A DNA stretch of 64,000 bases from Virgibacillus phasianinus (GTDB lineage: Bacteria > Bacillota > Bacilli > Bacillales > Amphibacillaceae), in the NCBI RefSeq assembly GCF_002216775.1, contig NZ_CP022315.1:3162001-3226000 (forward strand). The letters are read 5' to 3'. Positions 57,694 through 64,000 of the stretch are shown one piece after another; within the stretch, counting starts at the first letter, position 1, and each line of letters starts with the position of its first letter. The position numbers were made by a program, and so were the translations under genes. The notes under the pieces were generated by a model, which was not told the DNA's origin, did not search any database, and saw nothing but the letters and a program-made list of their open reading frames with translations.

Positions 57694-57723
57694 ATAATAT
57701 GTGATGTTAGTTGCTGTTAACAA
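57694..57723 (-). promoter_or_regulatory. Candidate nup operon promoter
   Basis: On the minus strand TTGTTA (57718-57723), 18-base spacer, TATTAT (57694-57699). A CATGACT at 57680-57686 near the expected transcription start resembles the heptads upstream of ymfC. Confidence 0.45.
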
Positions 57724-57751
57724 CCACCCCCTAAACCTGTTATGAAACCCC

Positions 57752-58477
57752 TTACATACGTTTCCTCAAAACATGGAAACTAAACACATCTGATCGGAAA
57801 TAGTTTGCTGAGTATAAGACAGGTTCATCTTCTTCAGTGTAATGCATTTGTTTTAATAACAATAATGACTGCTCGGGATCACAATTGAGAATTTCATAAA
57901 TACGGTCATGGTAACCGATTGGTTCGATATACGTAACTGCATAGGCTATGCGCTTACGGGAATATTCTTCTATTAATTTAAATAGAGAATCCTCTTTATG
58001 TACTCGTTCTAATGGTATGACTCCTTCTGGAACCTTATCGATACAAAAAACGACAGGTTCATTATCAGCCGTTCTGACTCTCTCAATTTGGGCAATTGTA
58101 TGAATGGTTAACGGTGAAAATTTTTCCCTGTCTTCATCCATTGGCTCTAGAAGCTCAGTTGATAAATATTGGGATCCAGCAGTTCTGCCTGAGCTTTCGA
58201 TCATGGAAGTCACACTGTTTAACTGTTCAATCCCTGATGAAAAAATGGGTTTTGAATTTACGAATGTACCAACACCATGTTTGCGTGTTACTACATTATC
58301 CTCTTCTAGGATACGTAACGCTTCTCGCAGTGTTGCTCTGGAAACGCCCAATTGTTTAGAAAGCTGGAATTCAGAAGGCAGTTTTTCTTTTTCTTTATAC
58401 TTACCTGATTGAATATCACGTTTAATTTCTTCAATCACTTGTAAGTATAGATGACGTGAATCGGTTTTAATCGACAT
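57752..58477 (-). CDS. ymfC: GntR/HutC family regulator YmfC
   Basis: A 241-aa transcription factor. N-terminal winged helix ([32 protein letters not shown], residues ~35-66) and a C-terminal UTRA ligand domain ([16 protein letters not shown] ... [24 protein letters not shown]). ATG at 58477 ([11 protein letters not shown]) has GGAGG 5 bases upstream; a start at 58492 covers it. It is directly upstream of the nucleoside transporter in the same direction, so it probably regulates it; the ligand may be a nucleoside (inference). In B. subtilis ymfC also follows spoIIIE. Confidence 0.92.
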   Translation of the reverse strand: MSIKTDSRHLYLQVIEEIKRDIQSGKYKEKEKLPSEFQLSKQLGVSRATLREALRILEEDNVVTRKHGVGTFVNSKPIFSSGIEQLNSVTSMIESSGRTAGSQYLSTELLEPMDEDREKFSPLTIHTIAQIERVRTADNEPVVFCIDKVPEGVIPLERVHKEDSLFKLIEEYSRKRIAYAVTYIEPIGYHDRIYEILNCDPEQSLLLLKQMHYTEEDEPVLYSANYFRSDVFSFHVLRKRM

Positions 58478-58519
58478 AGTGACCTCCTGCAATTCAATCT
58501 TAACTTATAGTAAAAGAGA

Positions 58520-58540
58520 TCTGACATCTGACGTATGACT
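58520..58540. promoter_or_regulatory. Three tandem 7-bp repeats upstream of ymfC
   Basis: TCTGACA-TCTGACG-TATGACT, 43 bases before the ymfC start. Regular direct heptads in a promoter region of a regulator gene suggest an operator, perhaps for YmfC itself. GntR operators are usually palindromes, so this is a weak call. Confidence 0.35.
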
Positions 58541-58635
58541 CTTTTGTCCGAGATAAATATAACACTTTTCAACTAATAAATAAACACAATAGGTCAAATT
58601 TCTCAAAAAAAATTTACTATTTTCCCACTCTTTTT

Positions 58636-58748
58636 AAGAAAAGCTCAGATGTTGACTTCTCGTAGTGAAGGTAGGTGAGGTTTGGAACTGCGCTAAATGC
58701 TCTTCCCACCTTGATCAGTGCTGATTGCTGGGCGCTGGAGCTAGGCAT
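58636..58748. repeat. REP-like family 2 repeat
   Basis: The gap 58478-58829 holds no gene. AAGAAAAGCTCAGATGTTGACTTC starts and GCTGGGCGCTGGAGCTAGGCAT ends this copy; the middle differs from other copies. Confidence 0.6.
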
Positions 58749-58787
58749 ATTTTCATTTTTACTTTCCCAACACGCACATTAAAAAAC

Positions 58788-58820
58788 CGGACAATAATTT
58801 AGGTAACTAATTATTGTCCG
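58788..58820 (-). terminator. Terminator of ftsK
   Basis: CGGACAATAATT pairs with AATTATTGTCCG, a perfect 12-bp stem; on the minus strand GTTTTTTAATG follows. Confidence 0.9.
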
Positions 58821-58829
58821 ATTCCTCTT

Positions 58830-61109
58830 TTAAGATAGTTTTTCTTCTGAAGATTGGGATATTAAAACTGCTCTTGGTTTGCTGCCTTCGTATGGGCCGA
58901 CTATGCCCCTATCTTCCATTGCATCTATTAACCTGGCAGCTCTTGTATATCCAATCCTGAACCTGCGTTGCAGCATTGAAACACTTGCAGTCTGCATTTC
59001 TGTAATCATCTGCACAGCATCTTCGTATAGTTCATCATCAACCTCTGATTGTATTTCACTAGTATCTTCAGGAATCATTTCTTCTTGATAGGAAGCCTTT
59101 TGCTGATCGATACAATGATCAACTATCCGTTCAACTTCTTCATCAGATAAAAACGCACCTTGGACTCGTGTTGGTTTCGAGGAACCAACAGGCATAAACA
59201 GCATATCACCTCGTCCTAATAACTTCTCCGCCCCACCGGAATCCAGGATGGTTCTGGAATCGGTTTGTGATGAGACACTAAATGCAATCCTGGATGGGAT
59301 ATTCGCTTTAATAACCCCAGTTATAACGTCAACGGATGGACGTTGGGTTGCAATAATAAGATGTATCCCTGCTGCACGAGCCATTTGCGCCAATCGAGTA
59401 ATGGCATCTTCAACATCACTTGATGCGACCATCATTAGATCCGCTAATTCATCGACAAGTACTACAATATACGGGAGATTAGGCTGTTTATCCTCCTCTT
59501 CCCCCAATGACTGATTATATTTACGAATGTACTCATTGTATCCTTCAATATTTCTAGTTCCAGTGTCCGAAAACAATTCATATCGTCTTTCCATTTCTGA
59601 TACAACTTTCTTCAATGCCCTTGAAGCCTTTTTCGGGTCTGTAACAACTGGCGCCAATAAATGTGGTATGCCGTTATATACATTCAATTCGACCTTTTTT
59701 GGGTCAATCATCATCATTTTAACTTCATGCGGCTTAGCCCGCATTAGGATAGTGGTGATAATTCCATTTACACAAACACTCTTACCGCTTCCCGTTGCAC
59801 CTGCAATTAACAGATGTGGCATCTTATTTAACTCGGCAACAACGGCGTCACCAGATATGTCACGCCCTAACCCGAATAATAGTTTGGAAGATTGCTTTAC
59901 TAATGACGTGTCCACCACCTCCCGTAAAGCCACCATAGCCACCTCTGTGTTAGGAACTTCTATACCAACAGCAGATTTACCTGGAATTGGCGCCTCTATC
60001 CGTATGTCTTTCGCAGCTAAGGCAAGCGCCAGGTCATCGTGAAGGCTCACTATTTTGCTTACTTTTACACCCGCCTCTGGATATACTTCATATTTCGTAA
60101 CTGCTGGACCGACATGCACCTTAGTAATTCTGGCTTTAACTCCAAAACTGCTAAATGTACGTTCAAGTTTTCTAACAGTAGCTTGGATATGTGATTTTTC
60201 CTGTTGTTGTGAATTGTGAGTCGGTTCTGTAAGTAAATCAATTGATGGCAACACATATTCATAGTTTTCCGGCTCAGTCATCGGCATCGTACTAGGAAAG
60301 TCTACATCCGTTTCCTCCGTTTGATTCGTGTCCTGGGCTGATTGTGCCTCTTGTTTTTTTGGTTCATCAAATGAATATGCTACATCGGTGAAATCCTGGA
60401 TTACGGGTTCATCGTGGTCTACAGCTTGTTGCTTAGATTCAACCTGTTTAATTTCTGGTTCTACATCTGCATCGTTTTTGTCCTGCTTATTTTCTTTCGT
60501 TTTTGTCCTGACATTTGCAGTGGCAGTTTTCACCCTGGACCATACTTTAGATGAGAAGTCACCCAAAGAAAATTCAGTCAGAAATATAATTCCAATTATG
60601 ATAGAAAAAATAGCAACAATTTTTGCTCCAATTGATGAAAACAAATAATAACAAAAAGAAAATAAAACTGCTCCAATCATCCCTCCGCCTGTTTGCGCCA
60701 ACTCCCCTGGACCGTTTACATATGTAAAGAAACGGCTCCATGTAGACCGGATAATGGAAGCATTATCTGACTTAAACAGCAACATTTCATACGTTTGGAT
60801 ATGTGTCAGGAGTAGGATTCCTAAAATAATAATATAAAATCCAATCATTTTCTTATGGGAAAAATCCGGATATCTTCGCTTAATAATTAAAAACAAACCA
60901 GTAACAAGCAATAGTAATGAGGCGATAAAATACCATATTCCGAAAAAGAATTGAAAGATATTTTCCAATATGCTTGGAATTACCCCATCACTAATAATAC
61001 CTGCACCGCTTCCAAATATAGCAATAAATAAAAAGAGTAAGCCCAATAATTCAAATTTAACTTGTTTCTTTAACTGATTCTTTTTCTTTTTCTTTCGTTT
61101 CTTAGCCAT
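58830..61109 (-). CDS. spoIIIE: DNA translocase FtsK/SpoIIIE
   Basis: SpoIIIE pumps DNA through the sporulation or division septum. The 759-aa protein has four N-terminal spans (residues ~20-175), a charged linker, then alpha/beta motor domains with Walker [35 protein letters not shown] and ILVDEL-type Walker B read as [12 protein letters not shown]. The C-terminal gamma winged helix ([25 protein letters not shown]) reads SRS/KOPS polarity sites. Start ATG at 61109 follows GAGGTGAAATAG. Downstream of ylzJ-tepA as in B. subtilis. Confidence 0.96.
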   Translation of the reverse strand: MAKKRKKKKKNQLKKQVKFELLGLLFLFIAIFGSGAGIISDGVIPSILENIFQFFFGIWYFIASLLLLVTGLFLIIKRRYPDFSHKKMIGFYIIILGILLLTHIQTYEMLLFKSDNASIIRSTWSRFFTYVNGPGELAQTGGGMIGAVLFSFCYYLFSSIGAKIVAIFSIIIGIIFLTEFSLGDFSSKVWSRVKTATANVRTKTKENKQDKNDADVEPEIKQVESKQQAVDHDEPVIQDFTDVAYSFDEPKKQEAQSAQDTNQTEETDVDFPSTMPMTEPENYEYVLPSIDLLTEPTHNSQQQEKSHIQATVRKLERTFSSFGVKARITKVHVGPAVTKYEVYPEAGVKVSKIVSLHDDLALALAAKDIRIEAPIPGKSAVGIEVPNTEVAMVALREVVDTSLVKQSSKLLFGLGRDISGDAVVAELNKMPHLLIAGATGSGKSVCVNGIITTILMRAKPHEVKMMMIDPKKVELNVYNGIPHLLAPVVTDPKKASRALKKVVSEMERRYELFSDTGTRNIEGYNEYIRKYNQSLGEEEDKQPNLPYIVVLVDELADLMMVASSDVEDAITRLAQMARAAGIHLIIATQRPSVDVITGVIKANIPSRIAFSVSSQTDSRTILDSGGAEKLLGRGDMLFMPVGSSKPTRVQGAFLSDEEVERIVDHCIDQQKASYQEEMIPEDTSEIQSEVDDELYEDAVQMITEMQTASVSMLQRRFRIGYTRAARLIDAMEDRGIVGPYEGSKPRAVLISQSSEEKLS

Positions 61110-61146
61110 CTATTTCACCTCTATTAACAGATATGGCTGAATATGA

Positions 61147-61174
61147 AACCCCTGTCATCATGTTGACAAGGGTT
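61147..61174 (-). terminator. Hairpin between ylzJ and ftsK
   Basis: AACCCCTGTCA pairs with TGACAAGGGTT (one mismatch). On the minus strand TTTCATATT follows; a weak terminator or attenuator for read-through. Confidence 0.55.
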
Positions 61175-61235
61175 AACAATAATATCCAGTATCTAACGCT
61201 ATTATAGCATAGATTACCACTGGATTCTTATAAAA

Positions 61236-61448
61236 TTATTGTGAAGATAGAATGGAACCTGGCTGATACTCAGGATCCATAAAGTCTTTTGGGTCTGTTG
61301 ACAACAATTGAACAATTTGATAATTTCCAGCTTTATTTTTTTCAACATAAACGGATCTGTTTTGGTGATTAATCACTAATCGATTTGAATTTTGATTATT
61401 TTGTTCCGGAAAAATTTCTGACTCGGTCATCGGTGTATAAAGAGTCAT
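61236..61448 (-). CDS. ylzJ: YlzJ-like protein
   Basis: A 70-aa protein [20 protein letters not shown] and on, with [13 protein letters not shown] near its end, matching the YlzJ family found only beside tepA in Bacillaceae. Function unknown. Start ATG at 61448 overlaps the tepA stop by 4 bases. Confidence 0.88.
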   Translation of the reverse strand: MTLYTPMTESEIFPEQNNQNSNRLVINHQNRSVYVEKNKAGNYQIVQLLSTDPKDFMDPEYQPGSILSSQ

Positions 61449-62176
61449 TCCTTACCACCCCCTGTTTGTTTAGTTTGACCAATCAATTCGTTTACTTTTT
61501 CCATTGCTTCTTTTACGCCACCAACAGCGTCAATTAAACCGTATTCCACTGCATCAGCACCTACCACGTTTGACCCTATATCCCGAGTTAAATTGCCTTT
61601 TGCAAACATAAGATCTTTAAACTTTTCCTCTTTAATATTTGAATGATTAATCACAAAGTTAATCACTCTATCCTGCATTTTATCCAGATATTCAAAGGTT
61701 TGTGGAACACCGATTACCATCCCTGTTAGGCGGATTGGATGAATGATCATTGTAGCTGTTGGAACGATAAAAGAATGGTCTGTCGAAACTGCAATGGGAA
61801 CACCAATTGAATGTCCTCCGCCAAGCACAATGGAAACAGTCGGCTTTGAAATTGATGCTATCATTTCTGACAAAGCCAGTCCAGCCTCAACGTCCCCACC
61901 AACCGTATTTAGTAATATGACCACACCTTCAATTTTTGGATTTTGTTCTATTGCTATGAGTTGTGGAATAAGATGTTCATATTTCGTTGTTTTGTTTTGC
62001 GGAGGTAATTGTATATGCCCCTCAACTTGACCAATAATAGTAAGTACATGAATATTCGAATCTGGTGATTGCGGGACATTGGATTGTCCAAGCTGTTGTA
62101 TTTTTTCCACTAGGGAAGACTTGTTGTTTTCCTCTTCTTGGTTTTTGTCTTTATCCATTGATGGTTGATTATTCAT
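61445..62176 (-). CDS. tepA: ClpP-like serine protease TepA (YmfB)
   Basis: A 243-aa ClpP-fold protease. The Ser nucleophile is in [15 protein letters not shown] (GxSxG as GHSIG) and the His in [30 protein letters not shown] is the oxyanion-side motif. B. subtilis TepA was linked to protein translocation and to degradation of small acid-soluble spore proteins at germination. The N-terminal ~45 residues are polar and variable. Start ATG at 62176 follows GAGGAGTGTCGCTAA. B. subtilis has rnjB (ymfA) between dapA and this gene; here it is absent. Confidence 0.93.
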   Translation of the reverse strand: MNNQPSMDKDKNQEEENNKSSLVEKIQQLGQSNVPQSPDSNIHVLTIIGQVEGHIQLPPQNKTTKYEHLIPQLIAIEQNPKIEGVVILLNTVGGDVEAGLALSEMIASISKPTVSIVLGGGHSIGVPIAVSTDHSFIVPTATMIIHPIRLTGMVIGVPQTFEYLDKMQDRVINFVINHSNIKEEKFKDLMFAKGNLTRDIGSNVVGADAVEYGLIDAVGGVKEAMEKVNELIGQTKQTGGGKE

Positions 62177-62248
62177 TTAGCGACACTCCTCTTGTTTTTA
62201 TACTGCTAGTAATTAGTATGAACAAGTGAAGGTTTTCCTATTAAAAAA

Positions 62249-62271
62249 ACCACCAACATTTAGTTGGCAGT
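62249..62271 (-). terminator. Terminator of the dapG-dapA operon
   Basis: ACCACCAAC pairs with GTTGGCAGT (two G-T pairs in RNA), loop ATTTA; on the minus strand seven T follow. Confidence 0.8.
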
Positions 62272-62273
62272 CT

Positions 62274-62334
62274 AAAAAGCCTGGGTTGTCGCCGGGACTA
62301 ATGGCGCCTTGGATTTTTTATACTTTATACCGAT
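62274..62334. repeat. Repeat pair, copy 2 (CTGGGTTGTCG ... TTTATACCGAT)
   Basis: AAAAAGCCTGGGTTGTCGCC, GGGACTAATGGCG and TTTTTTATACTTTATACCGAT, matching 56357-56430. Lies between the dapA stop and its terminator. Confidence 0.5.
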
Positions 62335-63221
62335 TATGCTTTCTTAAAGTATAAATCCCTTTTGATTACATCGTCTATTACCTTTTGTTCGTCTTTTGAT
62401 AAAGCAACCAGCGGTAAGCGTACACCGCCACATTCCAGTCCTTTCCGTTGCAGTGCATATTTTACTGGGGTCGGCGAAGGGTAATTGAACAATCCTTTCA
62501 TAACTGGAAGAAATCTACGATGAATGTTTGCGGCATTTGATACATTTCCTTCCTTAAATTCTTTTACCATACGATTCATTTCATTACCGATGATATGTGA
62601 TGCAACGGACACAATACCGATAGCGCCAATTGAAAGCATTGGTAATGTTAACCCATCATCCCCACTATACACACTAAATGTAGAAGAGGTATTTTCAATG
62701 ATTGTTGCTACCTGATCTAAATCACCACTTGCCTCTTTCACTGAGACAATATTATCAATTTGGCTTAACCTGATGATCGTGTCAGCTTCCATATTGACAA
62801 CTGAACGCCCAGGAATGTTATAAAGCATAATTGGTAATGATGTTTCACCCGCTATTTGCTCAAAATGTTTATATAAACCCTGCTGGCTGGGTTTGTTGTA
62901 ATAGGGGCTTACCAGCATTATTGCGTCGACACCGCACGCCTGCGCTTGTTTTGTTAACACAATTGAACTTGCCGTATCATTACTTCCTGTTCCGGCAATT
63001 ACTGGCACTCGTTTGTTTGCAACATCCACTACATGTTTAAAGAGTTCCAGCTTTTCACTTGCCGATAATGTAGGCGATTCCCCAGTAGTCCCTGCAATGA
63101 CAAGACCTTCCGTTCCATTTTCGATTAAATAATCAACCAGAATTGTTGTCTTATTAAAGTCAATTTCACCTTTCTGGTTAAACGGTGTTACCATCGCGGT
63201 AAGTACACTCCCAAAATCCAT
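62334..63221 (-). CDS. dapA: 4-hydroxy-tetrahydrodipicolinate synthase
   Basis: DapA condenses pyruvate with aspartate semialdehyde on the way to lysine, diaminopimelate and dipicolinate. The 295-aa protein has GTTGESPTLS, the Tyr in MLYNIPGRSVV and the Schiff-base Lys in IVSVKEASGDL. ATG at 63221 (MDFGSVLTAMV) follows AAAGGTGAGG; the GTG at 63230 has no Shine-Dalgarno. Downstream of dapG by 26 bases. In sporulating cells this pathway also feeds dipicolinate. Confidence 0.96.
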   Translation of the reverse strand: MDFGSVLTAMVTPFNQKGEIDFNKTTILVDYLIENGTEGLVIAGTTGESPTLSASEKLELFKHVVDVANKRVPVIAGTGSNDTASSIVLTKQAQACGVDAIMLVSPYYNKPSQQGLYKHFEQIAGETSLPIMLYNIPGRSVVNMEADTIIRLSQIDNIVSVKEASGDLDQVATIIENTSSTFSVYSGDDGLTLPMLSIGAIGIVSVASHIIGNEMNRMVKEFKEGNVSNAANIHRRFLPVMKGLFNYPSPTPVKYALQRKGLECGGVRLPLVALSKDEQKVIDDVIKRDLYFKKA

Positions 63222-63247
63222 TATCCTCACCTTTTTCGAAATAGTAT

Positions 63248-64000
63248 TTATTTTCCAGCCGGCTTTAATGATTGACTTAAGTTAAATGTCTCATGTAAGG
63301 TATTTACTGCTTTCATCACATCTGTATCACGAATTAGTACCCATATCGTTGTATGGCTGTCTGCTGATTGCAGAATTTGAATTTCCCTTTCCGTAAGTGC
63401 CTGCACAATTTTCGATGCAATCCCGGGAACTCCCATCATTCCTCCGCCAACTACTGAGACCTTCGCACAGTTTTCTATTACTTGTGGATGAAAGCCTAAG
63501 TTTGTGATGCAATCGACCGCCGATTGCGTATGAAATTCTGGAACGGTGAATAGCAGGCCGGTCGGTGAAATATTTATGAAATCAACGGAAATTCCTGTTT
63601 CAGCCAATACCTTAAATACCTCAGAATGGAGACGGTGCATCTCTTCTCGGTTCTTAATCCTGATTTGTGTAATGGATGACATATGAGCAATACCTGTAAT
63701 CAACTGATCTGGTATTTCTTTAATAGCTGCATTCGTAACCAAGGTGCCATTTTCTGTTGAATAAGTTGACCGCACGTGCAATGGTATATTTGCCTGCATC
63801 ACAAGCTCAATTGCCCTCGGATGAACCACTTTGGCACCTTGGTAGGCCAAATTACAAATTTCCGCATAGGTAACAATTTTCAGTTGCCTGGCAGACTTAA
63901 CAATTCTCGGGTCAGCAGTCATTATTCCATTTACATCGGTGAAAATTTCCACCTTTTCCGCTTGCAGTGCAACGCCAAGGGCAGCAGCAGTGGTATCACT
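63248..64000 (-). CDS. dapG: Aspartate kinase I (DapG), C-terminal part
   Basis: Aspartokinase, first step of the aspartate family pathway; DapG is the diaminopimelate-sensitive isozyme of Bacillus. The visible ~250 residues begin SDTTAAALGVALQAEKVEIFTDVNG, cover TADPRIVKSARQL and the ACT domains (VSVVGGGMMGVPGIASKI) and end at 63248. The start lies beyond 64000. Position before dapA identifies DapG rather than LysC. Confidence 0.93.
   Translation of the reverse strand, partial: SDTTAAALGVALQAEKVEIFTDVNGIMTADPRIVKSARQLKIVTYAEICNLAYQGAKVVHPRAIELVMQANIPLHVRSTYSTENGTLVTNAAIKEIPDQLITGIAHMSSITQIRIKNREEMHRLHSEVFKVLAETGISVDFINISPTGLLFTVPEFHTQSAVDCITNLGFHPQVIENCAKVSVVGGGMMGVPGIASKIVQALTEREIQILQSADSHTTIWVLIRDTDVMKAVNTLHETFNLSQSLKPAGK

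Noticed and set aside
59527-60042. 171-codon ORF on the plus strand
   Set aside because: Antisense shadow of the spoIIIE motor domain.

Overview
The window is chromosomal DNA from a low-GC, spore-forming member of the Bacillaceae. Sporulation genes (spoVK, spoVS, cotE, sirA, spoIIIE-type ftsK) and the competence/biofilm gene ricA are present, and gene order follows Bacillus subtilis blocks closely: parC-parE-yneT, yneQ-yneP, yneN-citB, ccdA-yneF-sirA-tkt-ynzC-yneB-lexA, glnA-glnR-ynbB-hflX-spoVK-hfq-miaA-mutL-mutS-cotE-ricA-miaB-spoVS-ymdB-rny-recA-cinA-pgsA-ymfM-ymfK-ymfJ-ymfI-ymfH-ymfF, and ymfC-ftsK-ylzJ-tepA-dapA-dapG. An OpuF-type compatible-solute transporter and an extra MrpB-like Na+/H+ antiporter subunit suggest a salt-adapted relative (Virgibacillus, Oceanobacillus or Lentibacillus type); this is an inference. 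Nearly all genes lie on the minus strand; plsY, folE2, yidD, yneK and lexA are on plus.

Layout: 1-4.4 kb topoisomerase IV (parC runs off the left edge and carries an apparent 1-base deletion) and a CoA-binding protein; 4.4-7.0 kb a two-gene osmolyte ABC transporter; 7.2-9.2 kb plsY, folE2 and yidD; 9.2-9.8 kb a nested repeat; 9.8-14.3 kb yneQ, yneP, a small FbpB-like gene, a thioredoxin-like protein and aconitase; 14.5-19.1 kb a sensor kinase, cytochrome c maturation genes with an orphan mrpB, yneF and sirA; 19.2-23.3 kb tkt and the SOS locus around lexA; 23.4-28.4 kb glutamine synthetase with its regulator, a group II intron and ynbB; 28.4-43 kb GTPase, tRNA modification, mismatch repair, sporulation and RNase Y genes; 43-52.4 kb recA and the cin/pgs/ymf block; 52.8-58.5 kb a nucleoside ABC transporter with a GntR regulator; 58.8-64 kb ftsK, ylzJ, tepA, dapA and part of dapG.

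Regulation that can be read directly: LexA-type boxes lie in or next to the promoters of parE, lexA, the gene divergent from lexA, and recA, so the window holds the core of an SOS regulon. Two GlnR/TnrA-type boxes precede glnR-glnA. Strong hairpin terminators close most operons.

Most notable findings: (1) a 31-codon single-membrane-span ORF in the position where B. subtilis has the SOS division inhibitor yneA, under a promoter with a LexA box between -35 and -10; (2) a 47-aa FbpB-like gene whose only well-placed start codon is ATT; (3) two copies of a ~278-bp MITE-like element with inverted ends and 9-bp target duplications, each inserted in another dispersed repeat, with an uninterrupted copy of that repeat also in the window; (4) a group II intron placed exactly after the T-tract of the ynbB terminator and just in front of the GlnR operators.
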